Source of the DNA: Chersky-840 sp963764205
Lineage (GTDB): Bacteria > Actinomycetota > Acidimicrobiia > Acidimicrobiales > UBA8190
Direction: 5' to 3'
Assembly: GCA_963764205.1 (NCBI GenBank)
Contig: CAVXRN010000006.1
Coordinates: 1,178,001-1,242,000 of the forward strand
Length of the DNA stretch: 64,000 nt
The notes under the pieces were generated by a model. The model searched no databases, was not told the origin of the DNA, and saw nothing but the letters and a program-made list of their open reading frames with translations. Shown here piece by piece: positions 1-8,654 of the stretch; positions within the stretch are counted from its first letter, which is position 1; every line of letters starts with the position of its first letter. Position numbers and translations under genes: made by a program.

Positions 1-693
<693 letters not shown>

Positions 694-711
694 GGGCCCC
701 CCGACGGCCGG

Positions 712-717
712 TAGTCT
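712..717 (+). promoter_or_regulatory. -10 element (TAGTCT) of ppdK
   Basis: TAGTCT fits the actinobacterial TANNNT -10 consensus. It lies 56 bases before the ppdK ATG, leaving a leader of about 50 bases with AGGAG at 763-767. Inferred from sequence only. Confidence 0.45.
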
Positions 718-773
718 CGGGGGGTCGCTGAACCCGCCATACGTGCCCGACGCGGCACGGCCAGGAGCCACCC

Positions 774-3707
774 ATGCCGTTCGTCTACGACTTCGACCAT
801 GCACATCGTCGGCCGCCCATGGAGCTCAAGGACCTCCTGGGCGGGAAGGGGGCCAACCTGGCGGAGATGACGTCGGTGCTGCGCCTGCCGGTGCCCCACG
901 GCTTCACCATCAGCACCGACGCGTGCCGGGCCTACATGGACGGCGGGTGGCCCGAGTCGCTGTCGGGCGAGGTCAAGCGGGCCCGGGCCCGGCTCGAGAA
1001 GAAGATGGGCAAGCATCTCGGGGACCCCGTCGACCCACTGCTCGTGAGCGTCCGCTCCGGCGCGAAATTCTCCATGCCCGGCATGATGGACACGGTCCTC
1101 AACCTCGGGCTCAACGACCAGTCGGTGCTGGGCCTGGCCAAGCAGACCGACGACGAGCGCTTCGCCTACGACTCCTACCGCCGCTTCGTGGCCATGTACG
1201 GGCGCATCGTGCTGGGCGTGCCCGGCGACGCGTTCGACACCCTGCTCGACGACGCCAAGGAGCGGTCGGGGGCGGCGACCGACGCCGATGTCCCGGTGGG
1301 GCAGTTGCACTCCCTCGTGTTCGCCTACAAGCAGATCGTCGCCAACCACACGGGTGCGGAGTTCCCCCAGGATCCCGACGCGCAGCTCCGAGGCGCGATC
1401 GAGGCGGTGTTCGGCTCGTGGAACGGTCCTCGGGCCATCGCCTATCGCGACCACGAGGGCATCGCGCACGATCTGGGGACCGCCGTCAACGTCCAGGCCA
1501 TGGTGTTCGGCAACCGTGACGAGCGGTCGGGGACGGGCGTGGGCTTCACGCGCGACCCGGCCACGGGCGCCAAGGGCGAGTACGGCGACTTCCTCGTCAA
1601 CGCGCAAGGTGAGGACGTGGTGGCCGGCATCCGCAACACCGAGCCCCTCTCGGCCCTGAAGGACAAATTCCCCAAGATCCACGCCGAGCTGCTCGCCATC
1701 TTCGTCCGCCTGGAGCGTCACTACCGCGACATGTGCGACACCGAGTTCACCATCGAGCAGGGCAAGCTCTGGATGTTGCAGACGCGCGTGGGCAAGCGCA
1801 CGGGTCGTGCTGCGCTGCGCATGGCGGTGGAGATGACCACCGACGCCGGCATCAGGCTGTCGCGGGCCGAAGCGGTGCAGCGGGTGACGGCGGAACACCT
1901 CGAGCAGGTCCTTCATCCCCAATTCGCCGGGTCGGGCCACAGCGTGCTCACCAAGGGACTGGGCGCGTCACCGGGAGCGGCGGTCGGGCGCGTGTACCTG
2001 AGCGCCGACGCCGCCGCCGCCGCGGCGGATCGGGGAGAGCGCGTCATCCTCGTCCGCAGCGAGACCTCGCCCGAAGACGTTCACGGGATGCTCGCCTCCG
2101 AGGGCATCCTCACCGCCCGGGGAGGCCTCGTCTCGCACGCCGCGGTGGTGGCGCGGGGGTGGGGCAAGCCCGCGGTCGTGGGTGCGGAGAAGGTCCGTAT
2201 CGCCGGCTCGTCGTTCACGGTGGGGGACACCGTCGTCCACGAAGGGGACTGGATCTCCATCGACGGCACGGCAGGCGAGGTGGTGTTGGGCCAGGTGGAA
2301 CTGGCCGAAGCCAAGGCCTCGGAGGAGTTCGAGACCCTGCTCGGCTGGGCCGACGTCATCCGCAAGGGACATCTGAAGGTGCGCGCCAACGCCGACAACG
2401 GCCCGGACGCGGCCAACGGCCGGCGAATGGGGGCCGAGGGCATCGGGCTGTGCCGCACGGAGCACATGTTCATCGCCGAGGACCGTCTTCCCATCGTGCG
2501 CCGCATGATCCTGGCCGACGGCACCGCGGCCGAGGACGCCGCGCTCGAAGAGCTGCGGGTGGCGCAACGCGCCGACTTCATCGAGATCCTCGAGGCCATG
2601 GACGGGCTCCCCGTGACCGTGCGCCTTCTCGATCCGCCTCTGCACGAGTTCCTGCCCGACACGGGCGAGCTCGCCATCAAAGAGGCCACCGTCGGGCTCG
2701 ACGCCGAGGAGCAGGCGCTGTTCGAAGCAGCCAAGCAGTGGCACGAGTTCAACCCCATGCTCGGCACCCGAGGGGTGCGACTCGGGGTGCTCAAGCCCGG
2801 CCTCTACTCGATGCAGGTCCGTGCCCTCATGGAGGCGGCGGTCCAGCGGGTGGCCGACGGGGGCACGCCGGTCATCGAGATCATGATCCCGCTCACGGTC
2901 ACCCGCGAGGAGCTGGCCCTGGCGAGGAGTTGGGTGGAGGAGGCCGTGACCGCCGTCGTCGCCGCGTCGGATCGCTCCACCCGACGCAAGCTCTCGGTCC
3001 TCATCGGCACGATGATCGAGACGCCGCGTGCCGCCCTGCGGGCGGCCGAGATCGCGGAGGTGGCCGACTTCTTCTCGTTCGGTACCAACGACCTCACACA
3101 GATGACGTTCGGCTTCAGCCGCGACGACGTCGAGGGTCGGATGATGTCGGCCTATCTCGAAAAGGGCCTGCTCAAGCACAACCCGTTCGATGTCGTCGAC
3201 GCGGACGGTGTGGGCGAGCTGGTGCGGCTGGGCGTGAGCCGGGGGCGGGCGACGCGACCGTCGCTCAAGATCGGTGTGTGCGGAGAGCACGGCGGCGACC
3301 CCGAGTCGATCGCGGTGTTCGCCGATGCGGGGTGTGACTACGTGAGCTGCTCGCCCTTCCGCGTGCCCATCGCTCGGCTCTCCGCCGCGCAGGTGGTGCT
3401 GGCCGACGCCGCCCGTTCCCGGCCCGCGCCCAAGAAGCGAGTGCGGGCCCGCCCGCCGGCCAAGCGCGCCCCGGCTGCGAAGAAGCGCGCCGCCACCAAG
3501 GCTGCCGCCACCAAGGCTGCCGCCACCAAGGCTGCCGCCCGAAAGACCGCAGCTCGCAAGACCGCAGCCCGCAAGACCGCAGCTCGCAAGACCGTCGCTC
3601 GCAAGACGACGACGTCGAAACGCGCGCCATCTCGGGCCGTGGAGCGCCGGGCGACTACCAAGCGGGCGACACCGACGCGGCGGGTGGCGCGCTCGAGGGC
3701 CAGGTAG
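774..3707 (+). CDS. ppdK: Pyruvate, phosphate dikinase with histone-H1-like C-terminal tail
   Basis: Pyruvate phosphate dikinase interconverts pyruvate, ATP and Pi with PEP, AMP and PPi. It has the N-terminal ATP-grasp domain (GGKGANLAEM near residue 25; SVRSGAKFSMPGMMDT), the central phosphohistidine domain (GGLVSHAAVVARGWGKPAV) and the C-terminal PEP/pyruvate TIM barrel ending in the GVCGEHGGDP loop with the catalytic Cys. The usual family length is about 880 residues; this protein has 977. The extra 94 residues (884-977) are almost only Lys, Arg, Ala, Thr and Pro in repeated AATKA and ARKTA units, like bacterial histone-H1-like proteins. The ATG follows AGGAG by 6 bases. The tail is in frame and uninterrupted; whether it binds nucleic acid is inference. 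Confidence 0.96.
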   Translation: MPFVYDFDHAHRRPPMELKDLLGGKGANLAEMTSVLRLPVPHGFTISTDACRAYMDGGWPESLSGEVKRARARLEKKMGKHLGDPVDPLLVSVRSGAKFSMPGMMDTVLNLGLNDQSVLGLAKQTDDERFAYDSYRRFVAMYGRIVLGVPGDAFDTLLDDAKERSGAATDADVPVGQLHSLVFAYKQIVANHTGAEFPQDPDAQLRGAIEAVFGSWNGPRAIAYRDHEGIAHDLGTAVNVQAMVFGNRDERSGTGVGFTRDPATGAKGEYGDFLVNAQGEDVVAGIRNTEPLSALKDKFPKIHAELLAIFVRLERHYRDMCDTEFTIEQGKLWMLQTRVGKRTGRAALRMAVEMTTDAGIRLSRAEAVQRVTAEHLEQVLHPQFAGSGHSVLTKGLGASPGAAVGRVYLSADAAAAAADRGERVILVRSETSPEDVHGMLASEGILTARGGLVSHAAVVARGWGKPAVVGAEKVRIAGSSFTVGDTVVHEGDWISIDGTAGEVVLGQVELAEAKASEEFETLLGWADVIRKGHLKVRANADNGPDAANGRRMGAEGIGLCRTEHMFIAEDRLPIVRRMILADGTAAEDAALEELRVAQRADFIEILEAMDGLPVTVRLLDPPLHEFLPDTGELAIKEATVGLDAEEQALFEAAKQWHEFNPMLGTRGVRLGVLKPGLYSMQVRALMEAAVQRVADGGTPVIEIMIPLTVTREELALARSWVEEAVTAVVAASDRSTRRKLSVLIGTMIETPRAALRAAEIAEVADFFSFGTNDLTQMTFGFSRDDVEGRMMSAYLEKGLLKHNPFDVVDADGVGELVRLGVSRGRATRPSLKIGVCGEHGGDPESIAVFADAGCDYVSCSPFRVPIARLSAAQVVLADAARSRPAPKKRVRARPPAKRAPAAKKRAATKAAATKAAATKAAARKTAARKTAARKTAARKTVARKTTTSKRAPSRAVERRATTKRATPTRRVARSRAR
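3492..3606 (+). repeat. 15-bp tandem repeats encoding the Lys/Ala-rich tail of PpdK
   Basis: Three identical 15-base units (GCCACCAAGGCTGCC; 3492-3506, 3507-3521, 3522-3536) are followed by about five diverged 15-base units coding for ARKTA. Unit length is a multiple of three, so copy-number change keeps the reading frame. Confidence 0.85.
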
Positions 3708-3751
3708 CGGACCAGGTCGCGCTCCCGGTCCGCACTGATACCCCGGCGAGG

Positions 3752-3757
3752 TACCGT
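3752..3757 (+). promoter_or_regulatory. Leaderless-type -10 (TACCGT) of dnaG
   Basis: TACCGT is separated by 7 bases from the GTG start at 3765 and no Shine-Dalgarno lies between, so transcription probably begins at or next to the start codon. Confidence 0.55.
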
Positions 3758-3764
3758 CCCGGGC

Positions 3765-5645
3765 GTGGCCATTCCTGACGAGGACGTCGCCCGTGTGCGC
3801 GCCGCCACCGACATCGTGGCGCTCATCAGCGAACACGCCGCGCTCAAGAAGCAGGGGACGCGGTGGGTCGGGCTGTGCCCGTTCCACCAGGAGAAGAGCC
3901 CGTCGTTCAGCGTCAACGCCGAGATGGGCGTCTTCCACTGTTTCGGGTGCCAGCAGTCCGGGGACGCCATCACGTTCGTGCGCGAGATCGAACACGTCGA
4001 CTTCGTCGAAGCCGTGCGACGTCTGGCCGAGCGCAGCGGTGTCACGATCACCGAGGATCCCTCCGCCACGGCCGATCGCCAGCGGCGGGCCCCGTTGCAC
4101 GAGGCCATGGTGAAGGCCGTCGACTTCTACCACGAGCGGTTGTTGTCTGCCCCTGACGCCGGGCCCGCCCGTGACTACCTGCGCTCGCGCGGCTACGACG
4201 GCGACGTCGTGCGGACGTTCCGTCTCGGGTGGGCGCCCGACGACTGGGACGTCCTGGCCAAGAACCTCAAGGTGTCTGCGAACGTGCTGACCGAGTCGGG
4301 TCTCGGGTTCGTCAACCGACGAGGGCGCCCCCAAGACGCCTTCCGGGCCCGCGTCATCTTCCCCATCTTCGACAGCTCGGGAAAGCCCATCGCCCTGGGG
4401 GGCCGCGTCCTGCCCGCCCCGGTCGGCGACGCCGCGACGGGGGCGGGCCCGGTCGGGCCCAAGTACAAGAACTCCCAGGACGGTCCGATCTACTCCAAGC
4501 GCCGCACGCTGTACGGCCTCAACTGGGCCAAGCGCGACGTCATCGAGAACGGCGAGGTCATCGTGTGTGAGGGGTACACCGATGTCATCGCCTTCTTCGT
4601 GGCCGGGATGCCGCGTGCCGTGGCGACGTGCGGCACCGCGTTGGGCGAGGAACACTTCCGGCTCCTGCGCAACTTCGCCCGTCGGGTGGTGCTCGCCTAC
4701 GACGCCGACGCGGCCGGACAGGAAGGAGCCGGGCGCGTCTACGAATGGGAGCGTCACCACGAGGTCGACGTGGCCGTGGCCGCCCTGCCGCCCGGTGCCG
4801 ACCCCGCCGACCTGGCCCGCGACGATCCCGAGGCGCTGCGGCGTGCCATCGCCGATGCCCAACCGTTCCTCGCCTTCCGGGTGGACCGGGTCCTGGCGGC
4901 TGCGGACCTGCGTTCGGCCGAAGGACGCGCCAAGGCGGCGGAGGCGGCATTGGCGGTGATCGCCGAGCACCCCAACGAGCTGGTCCGTGACCAGTACCTG
5001 ATGCTCGTGGCGGACCGGTGTCGTCTCGAGCCCGACGCCCTCCGGGCGCTGGCGACGCGGGTGGCCGAGCGTGCCCGGACCCATCCGGGGGAGCCCAACG
5101 GCGTCCGGCCCCGCCGCCCCGATGCTCCGGAGTCGGGGCGCGGCTCGGGCGGGGGGAGCGAGAGCGGAGATCGACGGGCCCGGAGGTCAGGGCCCGACAT
5201 CTCGCGCCCCGGGCTCGAAGCGTTGCGCCTCGCGGTGCACCGGCCCGACGGTGTGGCGGACCGGTTAGAGGCGGTCCTGTTTCCCGACGAGCTCCAGCGT
5301 GCCGCCTTCGAGGCGCTGACCCGGTCCGAGGACCTCCACGAGGCGGTCGAGGCGGCCGAGGACCACGATCCCCGGGTGGCGAGCCTTCTTCGGCGACTGG
5401 CGGTTGAGGAACCGGCCACGGATGCCGATGACGTAGTGGTGACTCTGGTGCGCAACGCCTCGCGCCGGGCCCTCGCCGTGGCCGAGGCCCAGGCCCGCCT
5501 GGCGCCCAACAGCGTGAGCGAAATCGCGCCTGTGATCGCGCGCGTGCGCCATGACCTCGATGAACTCGATGACGGCGATCGGTGCCTCGCAGCCGCGGAC
5601 CGGTTGCTAGCCTGGCTCGTTGGAAGGGACGACACGAATGAGTGA
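3765..5645 (+). CDS. dnaG: DNA primase DnaG
   Basis: DnaG makes RNA primers at the replication fork. The 626 residues show the CHC2 zinc finger (Cys38, His41, Cys59, Cys62), the RNA-polymerase core with Toprim motif (EGYTD with Glu269; YDADAAG with Asp313 and Asp315) and a C-terminal helicase-binding region after a low-complexity Gly/Arg/Ser linker (about residues 445-480). The GTG start is chosen because a TACCGT -10 lies 7 bases upstream and the protein aligns from MAIPDEDVARV. The 3' end overlaps the sigma factor start by 8 bases, an echo of the classical dnaG-rpoD macromolecular synthesis operon. Confidence 0.97.
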   Translation: MAIPDEDVARVRAATDIVALISEHAALKKQGTRWVGLCPFHQEKSPSFSVNAEMGVFHCFGCQQSGDAITFVREIEHVDFVEAVRRLAERSGVTITEDPSATADRQRRAPLHEAMVKAVDFYHERLLSAPDAGPARDYLRSRGYDGDVVRTFRLGWAPDDWDVLAKNLKVSANVLTESGLGFVNRRGRPQDAFRARVIFPIFDSSGKPIALGGRVLPAPVGDAATGAGPVGPKYKNSQDGPIYSKRRTLYGLNWAKRDVIENGEVIVCEGYTDVIAFFVAGMPRAVATCGTALGEEHFRLLRNFARRVVLAYDADAAGQEGAGRVYEWERHHEVDVAVAALPPGADPADLARDDPEALRRAIADAQPFLAFRVDRVLAAADLRSAEGRAKAAEAALAVIAEHPNELVRDQYLMLVADRCRLEPDALRALATRVAERARTHPGEPNGVRPRRPDAPESGRGSGGGSESGDRRARRSGPDISRPGLEALRLAVHRPDGVADRLEAVLFPDELQRAAFEALTRSEDLHEAVEAAEDHDPRVASLLRRLAVEEPATDADDVVVTLVRNASRRALAVAEAQARLAPNSVSEIAPVIARVRHDLDELDDGDRCLAAADRLLAWLVGRDDTNE

Positions 5646-7065
5646 GGTTCACCAACCGGCCGGGTCCGTCCGTCCGCCACCTGAGGGTGTGGCGGTCGAG
5701 GGGTTCGAGACGTTGCTCTCCGTCGGTCGTCGGCGCGGGTATCTCACGCAGGACGACCTGATCCTCGTGCTCCAAGCGGTCGAGTTGACCTACGACGTCA
5801 TCGAGGACGTCGTGATGCGTGTCCGCGAAGAAGGCATCGAGTACGTGGAGCAGACGCGCAACGGCGCTGCACCGGTGGTGCTCGAGGAAGCCGTGGCCGA
5901 GGCCGTGGCGGAAGTCGTGGCCGAGGAAGTGGTCGAAGCGCTTCCCGCCAACCTCGCCGTGGTGAAGCCCGCCGATCCCGAGGACGATGCCGGCGCTGAA
6001 GCGGCCGGCCCGTTGCAACGCCTTCGTCGCCGCGCCTTCACGCGCGAACCGGTCGACGAGGTCATGGACCGCCAGACGCCCCGTCCGGGCCGGGGGAGGA
6101 TCGCCTCCTATACCTCGCCCGACCACGGTGGGGGCACCGCCGCGGACCCCGTCCACACCTACCTGAAGGAGATCGGCAAGGTCCCGCTGCTCACCGGTGA
6201 ACTCGAAGTGGAGCTGGCCAAGCGCATCGAGGCGGGGAGCGACGCCGCCACCGAGATCGCCCTGCACGAGGCAGCCGGCTCCCGCAAGATCCCGTCGGAG
6301 GAGCGGACCCGGCTGCGCATGCAGGTCAGGCGGGGGCAACAGGCCAAAGAGGCGCTCATCGAGGCCAACCTTCGGCTCGTCGTCTCCATCGCCAAGCGTT
6401 ACCGCAACCGCGGCCTGGCCTTCCTCGACCTCATCCAAGAAGGGAACCTCGGCCTCATGCGTGCGGTCGAGAAGTTCGACTACACCAAAGGGTTCAAGTT
6501 CTCGACCTACGCCACGTGGTGGATCCGCCAGGCGATCACCAGAGCCCTCGCCGACCAAGGCCGCACCATCCGCATTCCCGTGCACATGGTGGAGACCATC
6601 AACAAAGTCGTGCGGGTACAGCGTCAGCTCTTGCAGGAATTCGGACGTGAGCCGACGGTGGAGGAGATCGCCAGCCGGGTCGAGTTCCCCATCGAGCGCG
6701 TGCGTGAGATCCAGCGCATCAACCAGGACACGGTCTCGCTCGAGCAGCCCATGGGAGACGAAGAGGACTTCAGCTTGTCCGACCTGATCGAGGACCAGGG
6801 TGCCGAAGTCCCCGACGACGCGGCGACGCGTTCGATGCTGCACGAGGCGGTGCGTGACGCGTTGGCGACCTTGCCCAAACGCGAGCGCGAGGTCATGGAG
6901 TTGCGCTTCGGCTTGGAGGACGGTCGGGTGCGCACCCTCGAGGAAGTGGGCAAGGCGTTCGGCGTCACCCGCGAACGGATCCGTCAGATCGAGGCGAAAA
7001 CGCTCGCCAAGCTGCGCCACCCCAATGCGGCTCAGCCGTTGCGAGATTTTCTCGACGAGGTGTGA
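5638..7065 (+). CDS. sigA: RNA polymerase principal sigma factor (SigA/RpoD)
   Basis: Group 1 sigma-70 factor. After a variable N-terminus rich in Glu, Val and Ala (region 1.1, to about residue 130), it has region 1.2 (DPVHTYLKEIGKVPLL), region 2 (LRLVVSIAKRYRNRGLAFLDL; STYATWWIRQAI for -10 recognition), region 3 and region 4.2 helix-turn-helix (GVTRERIRQIEAKTLAKLRHP). ATG at 5638 follows GGAAGGG (5622-5628) by 9 bases and overlaps the dnaG stop. An upstream in-frame TTG at 5620 lacks a matching ribosome site. Presumably co-transcribed with dnaG. A second, smaller sigma-70 lies at 62261. Confidence 0.96.
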   Translation: MSEVHQPAGSVRPPPEGVAVEGFETLLSVGRRRGYLTQDDLILVLQAVELTYDVIEDVVMRVREEGIEYVEQTRNGAAPVVLEEAVAEAVAEVVAEEVVEALPANLAVVKPADPEDDAGAEAAGPLQRLRRRAFTREPVDEVMDRQTPRPGRGRIASYTSPDHGGGTAADPVHTYLKEIGKVPLLTGELEVELAKRIEAGSDAATEIALHEAAGSRKIPSEERTRLRMQVRRGQQAKEALIEANLRLVVSIAKRYRNRGLAFLDLIQEGNLGLMRAVEKFDYTKGFKFSTYATWWIRQAITRALADQGRTIRIPVHMVETINKVVRVQRQLLQEFGREPTVEEIASRVEFPIERVREIQRINQDTVSLEQPMGDEEDFSLSDLIEDQGAEVPDDAATRSMLHEAVRDALATLPKREREVMELRFGLEDGRVRTLEEVGKAFGVTRERIRQIEAKTLAKLRHPNAAQPLRDFLDEV

Positions 7066-7078
7066 CAAACCCCGCTGC

Positions 7079-7084
7079 TATCGT
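7079..7084 (+). promoter_or_regulatory. -10 element (TATCGT) before tRNA-Asn
   Basis: TATCGT lies 32 bases before the mature tRNA 5' end, in the short gap after sigA. It fits TANNNT; no clear -35 is seen. Confidence 0.35.
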
Positions 7085-7116
7085 TACCCGACCGGCGCCC
7101 GAGTGCGTGGTGTCAT

Positions 7117-7189
7117 TCCGGGGTAGCTCAACTGGCAGAGCAAGCGGCTGTTAACCGCTAGGTTGAGAGTTCGAGTCTCTCCCCCGGAG
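7117..7189 (+). tRNA. tRNA-Asn (anticodon GTT)
   Basis: 73 bases fold as a cloverleaf. Acceptor TCCGGGG (7117-7123) pairs with CCCCGGA (7182-7188), discriminator G. The anticodon loop CTGTTAA is closed by AGCGG/CCGCT, and the T-loop is TTCGAGT. The 3' CCA is not encoded, as for the next tRNA. Confidence 0.96.
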
Positions 7190-7246
7190 CTGCCTGGGCG
7201 GGGTCTGCTCCTGGACACCTCCAGTGTTTCGCCACGCGCTCCCCGC

Positions 7247-7252
7247 TACGCT
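7247..7252 (+). promoter_or_regulatory. -10 element (TACGCT) before the CAT tRNA
   Basis: TACGCT lies 45 bases before the mature 5' end of the next tRNA and fits the TANNNT consensus. Confidence 0.35.
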
Positions 7253-7297
7253 GTTCGCTCCGACCCGGGCGGCACGCGTCAGGCGGAGGACAGCCAA

Positions 7298-7370
7298 GGG
7301 GCCGTAGCTCAGTGGTCAGAGCAGGGGACTCATAATCCCTGGGTCGGAGGTTCGATCCCTCCCGGCCCCA
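7298..7370 (+). tRNA. tRNA with CAT anticodon (elongator Met, or Ile2)
   Basis: 73-base cloverleaf. GGGGCCG (7298-7304) pairs with CGGCCCC (7363-7369), discriminator A, no encoded CCA. The anticodon loop CTCATAA is closed by GGGGA/TCCCT. The body resembles both elongator tRNA-Met and the lysidine-modified tRNA-Ile2; I cannot separate them by eye. It lacks the three G-C pairs typical of an initiator anticodon stem, so fMet is unlikely. Confidence 0.9.
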
Positions 7371-7432
7371 CGCTGAACGTGTCGGGTCCGGGCAGGAGAG
7401 TGGACAGGTGCGGCGACACCGACGGGAGGGAC

Positions 7433-7801
7433 ATGGACATCGAGGAGTTCTACGCGGCGGACGAGCGTCGTCGACGGTCCGAGGAGATCGAAGTCGGCAC
7501 CGAGTGGCTCGATCGTGACGGGGTTCGCCACGAGCTCTCGTGGGTGGCCGACACGGGCGAGCTGTACCTGATCCGCGAGCCTGCGGTGCGCATGCAAGAG
7601 GATGCATTCGGTGACGAGTTCTCCGGGGCCCTGCCCATGGACGCCGTCACCGTGGCCGTCGTCGGGTGGATCCCCACGCGCGTCCGCCTCGAAGAGGTCC
7701 TCAACGGGTGGGAGGACGCCATGGACGCACCCGAGAGCCTGTTGTGGCTCGAGGCGCGTCTGCGCGACGAGGCGGTGCCCAAGGCCCCGCCGGCGGCGTG
7801 A
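7433..7801 (+). CDS. Conserved hypothetical protein (122 aa)
   Basis: Small, acidic, soluble protein with no signal peptide or membrane helix. It begins MDIEEFYAADERRRRSEEIE and has a mid-region that looks like a short beta-rich fold (GTEWLDRDGVRHELSWVADTGELYL). I do not recognise a named family. ATG follows GGGAGGG. It overlaps or abuts the next gene (membrane-anchored protein), suggesting one transcript. Confidence 0.75.
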   Translation: MDIEEFYAADERRRRSEEIEVGTEWLDRDGVRHELSWVADTGELYLIREPAVRMQEDAFGDEFSGALPMDAVTVAVVGWIPTRVRLEEVLNGWEDAMDAPESLLWLEARLRDEAVPKAPPAA

Positions 7802-7818
7802 CGGGAGGCAACGTCGAC

Positions 7819-8538
7819 GTGCACTCTTCTCCGAGACCCTTGCCGTTCATCCTCCTCGCCGTGTTCGGCGTGCTCGTCATCGGGGCCATCGCGCTGTCGT
7901 TGACGACTGCCCCGCCCCTGGCCCAGCAGCAGTTGCAACGCGCCGCGAAGACCACGATGGCGGCACCGAGTTTCGTCCTCGTCATCACCGACTCGGTCAG
8001 CAACCAACCCGGGTCGTCGGCCCAGAACACCCAACCGCCAGGGACCCAGACGCTGCACGTGGTGTACCAGGCTCCCGACTCTGTGCAGGAGACCGAGCTG
8101 GGCCCCGGCGGCCAGAGCGCGTCGGTGATCGTGATCGACGACCGACGCTTCCGCGCCTCTGACGGGACCTGGACCGAGCTCGCCCCGAGCCCGGGCCTCG
8201 GGACGCTCGCCGTGGCCTCGATCATGACGCCCCTGCAAGCCGCGGCCGACGCCACCGACGTGACCCGCCAGGGGGACCTGTACACGTTCGGGGCCACCAA
8301 CGTCGACGCGCTCGTGAGCAACCTCCTCGCCGTCGGCACCGCGCCGGTGTCGGCGGCGAGCCTCACGGCGGTGGTGAGCGGCGACTACGTGACACACCAG
8401 ACGGTGACAGCGGTAGTCGGTGGGCAGCGCCTCACCCTTGACCTGGCCTTCTCCGCCTTCGGCACCGCGCCCGCGGTCGAGGTTCCCCCGCACGCGCAAA
8501 CCCAGGCACCGGCCTCGGGGGCCCCGGCGACGCCCTGA
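7819..8538 (+). CDS. Membrane-anchored hypothetical protein
   Basis: 239 residues with one N-terminal membrane helix (FILLAVFGVLVIGAIALSL) and an extracytoplasmic domain without Cys. The layout resembles anchored LppX/LprG-type or DUF-type actinobacterial exported proteins, but no lipobox is present. The C-terminus is Pro/Ala/Gln-rich. I chose GTG at 7819 because GGGAGG (7803-7808) lies 10 bases upstream. A GTG at 7798 overlapping the previous stop is the alternative. Confidence 0.75.
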   Translation: MHSSPRPLPFILLAVFGVLVIGAIALSLTTAPPLAQQQLQRAAKTTMAAPSFVLVITDSVSNQPGSSAQNTQPPGTQTLHVVYQAPDSVQETELGPGGQSASVIVIDDRRFRASDGTWTELAPSPGLGTLAVASIMTPLQAAADATDVTRQGDLYTFGATNVDALVSNLLAVGTAPVSAASLTAVVSGDYVTHQTVTAVVGGQRLTLDLAFSAFGTAPAVEVPPHAQTQAPASGAPATP

Positions 8539-8614
8539 GGTGCCCGCCGCAGGGGCGGCGGCGGTGGTCGACGGCCGCCACCGAACCTGGCTGTCGGACC
8601 CCGGAACAGATGGA

Positions 8615-8620
8615 TAGCAT
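8615..8620 (+). promoter_or_regulatory. -10 element (TAGCAT) of the aldehyde dehydrogenase gene
   Basis: TAGCAT lies 35 bases before the GTG, leaving a short leader that contains a strong GAGGAGGGG ribosome site (8644-8652). Confidence 0.4.
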
Positions 8621-8654
8621 CGTGGCAACAGGTTTCACTTTTTGAGGAGGGGAC

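Noticed and set aside
3492..3606. Repeat cluster in ppdK as CRISPR or a phase-variable tract
   Set aside because: No spacers; 15-base units preserve the frame, so it is coding low-complexity sequence.
1968..5084. Minus-strand open frame of 1038 codons opposite ppdK and dnaG
   Set aside because: It is antisense to two clear genes, its composition is typical of high-GC shadow frames (Arg, Gly, His, Pro-rich) and it has no start signals or family.
4585..7068. Minus-strand open frame of 827 codons opposite dnaG and sigA
   Set aside because: Antisense to DnaG and SigA, with an unstructured Arg/Pro-rich translation.
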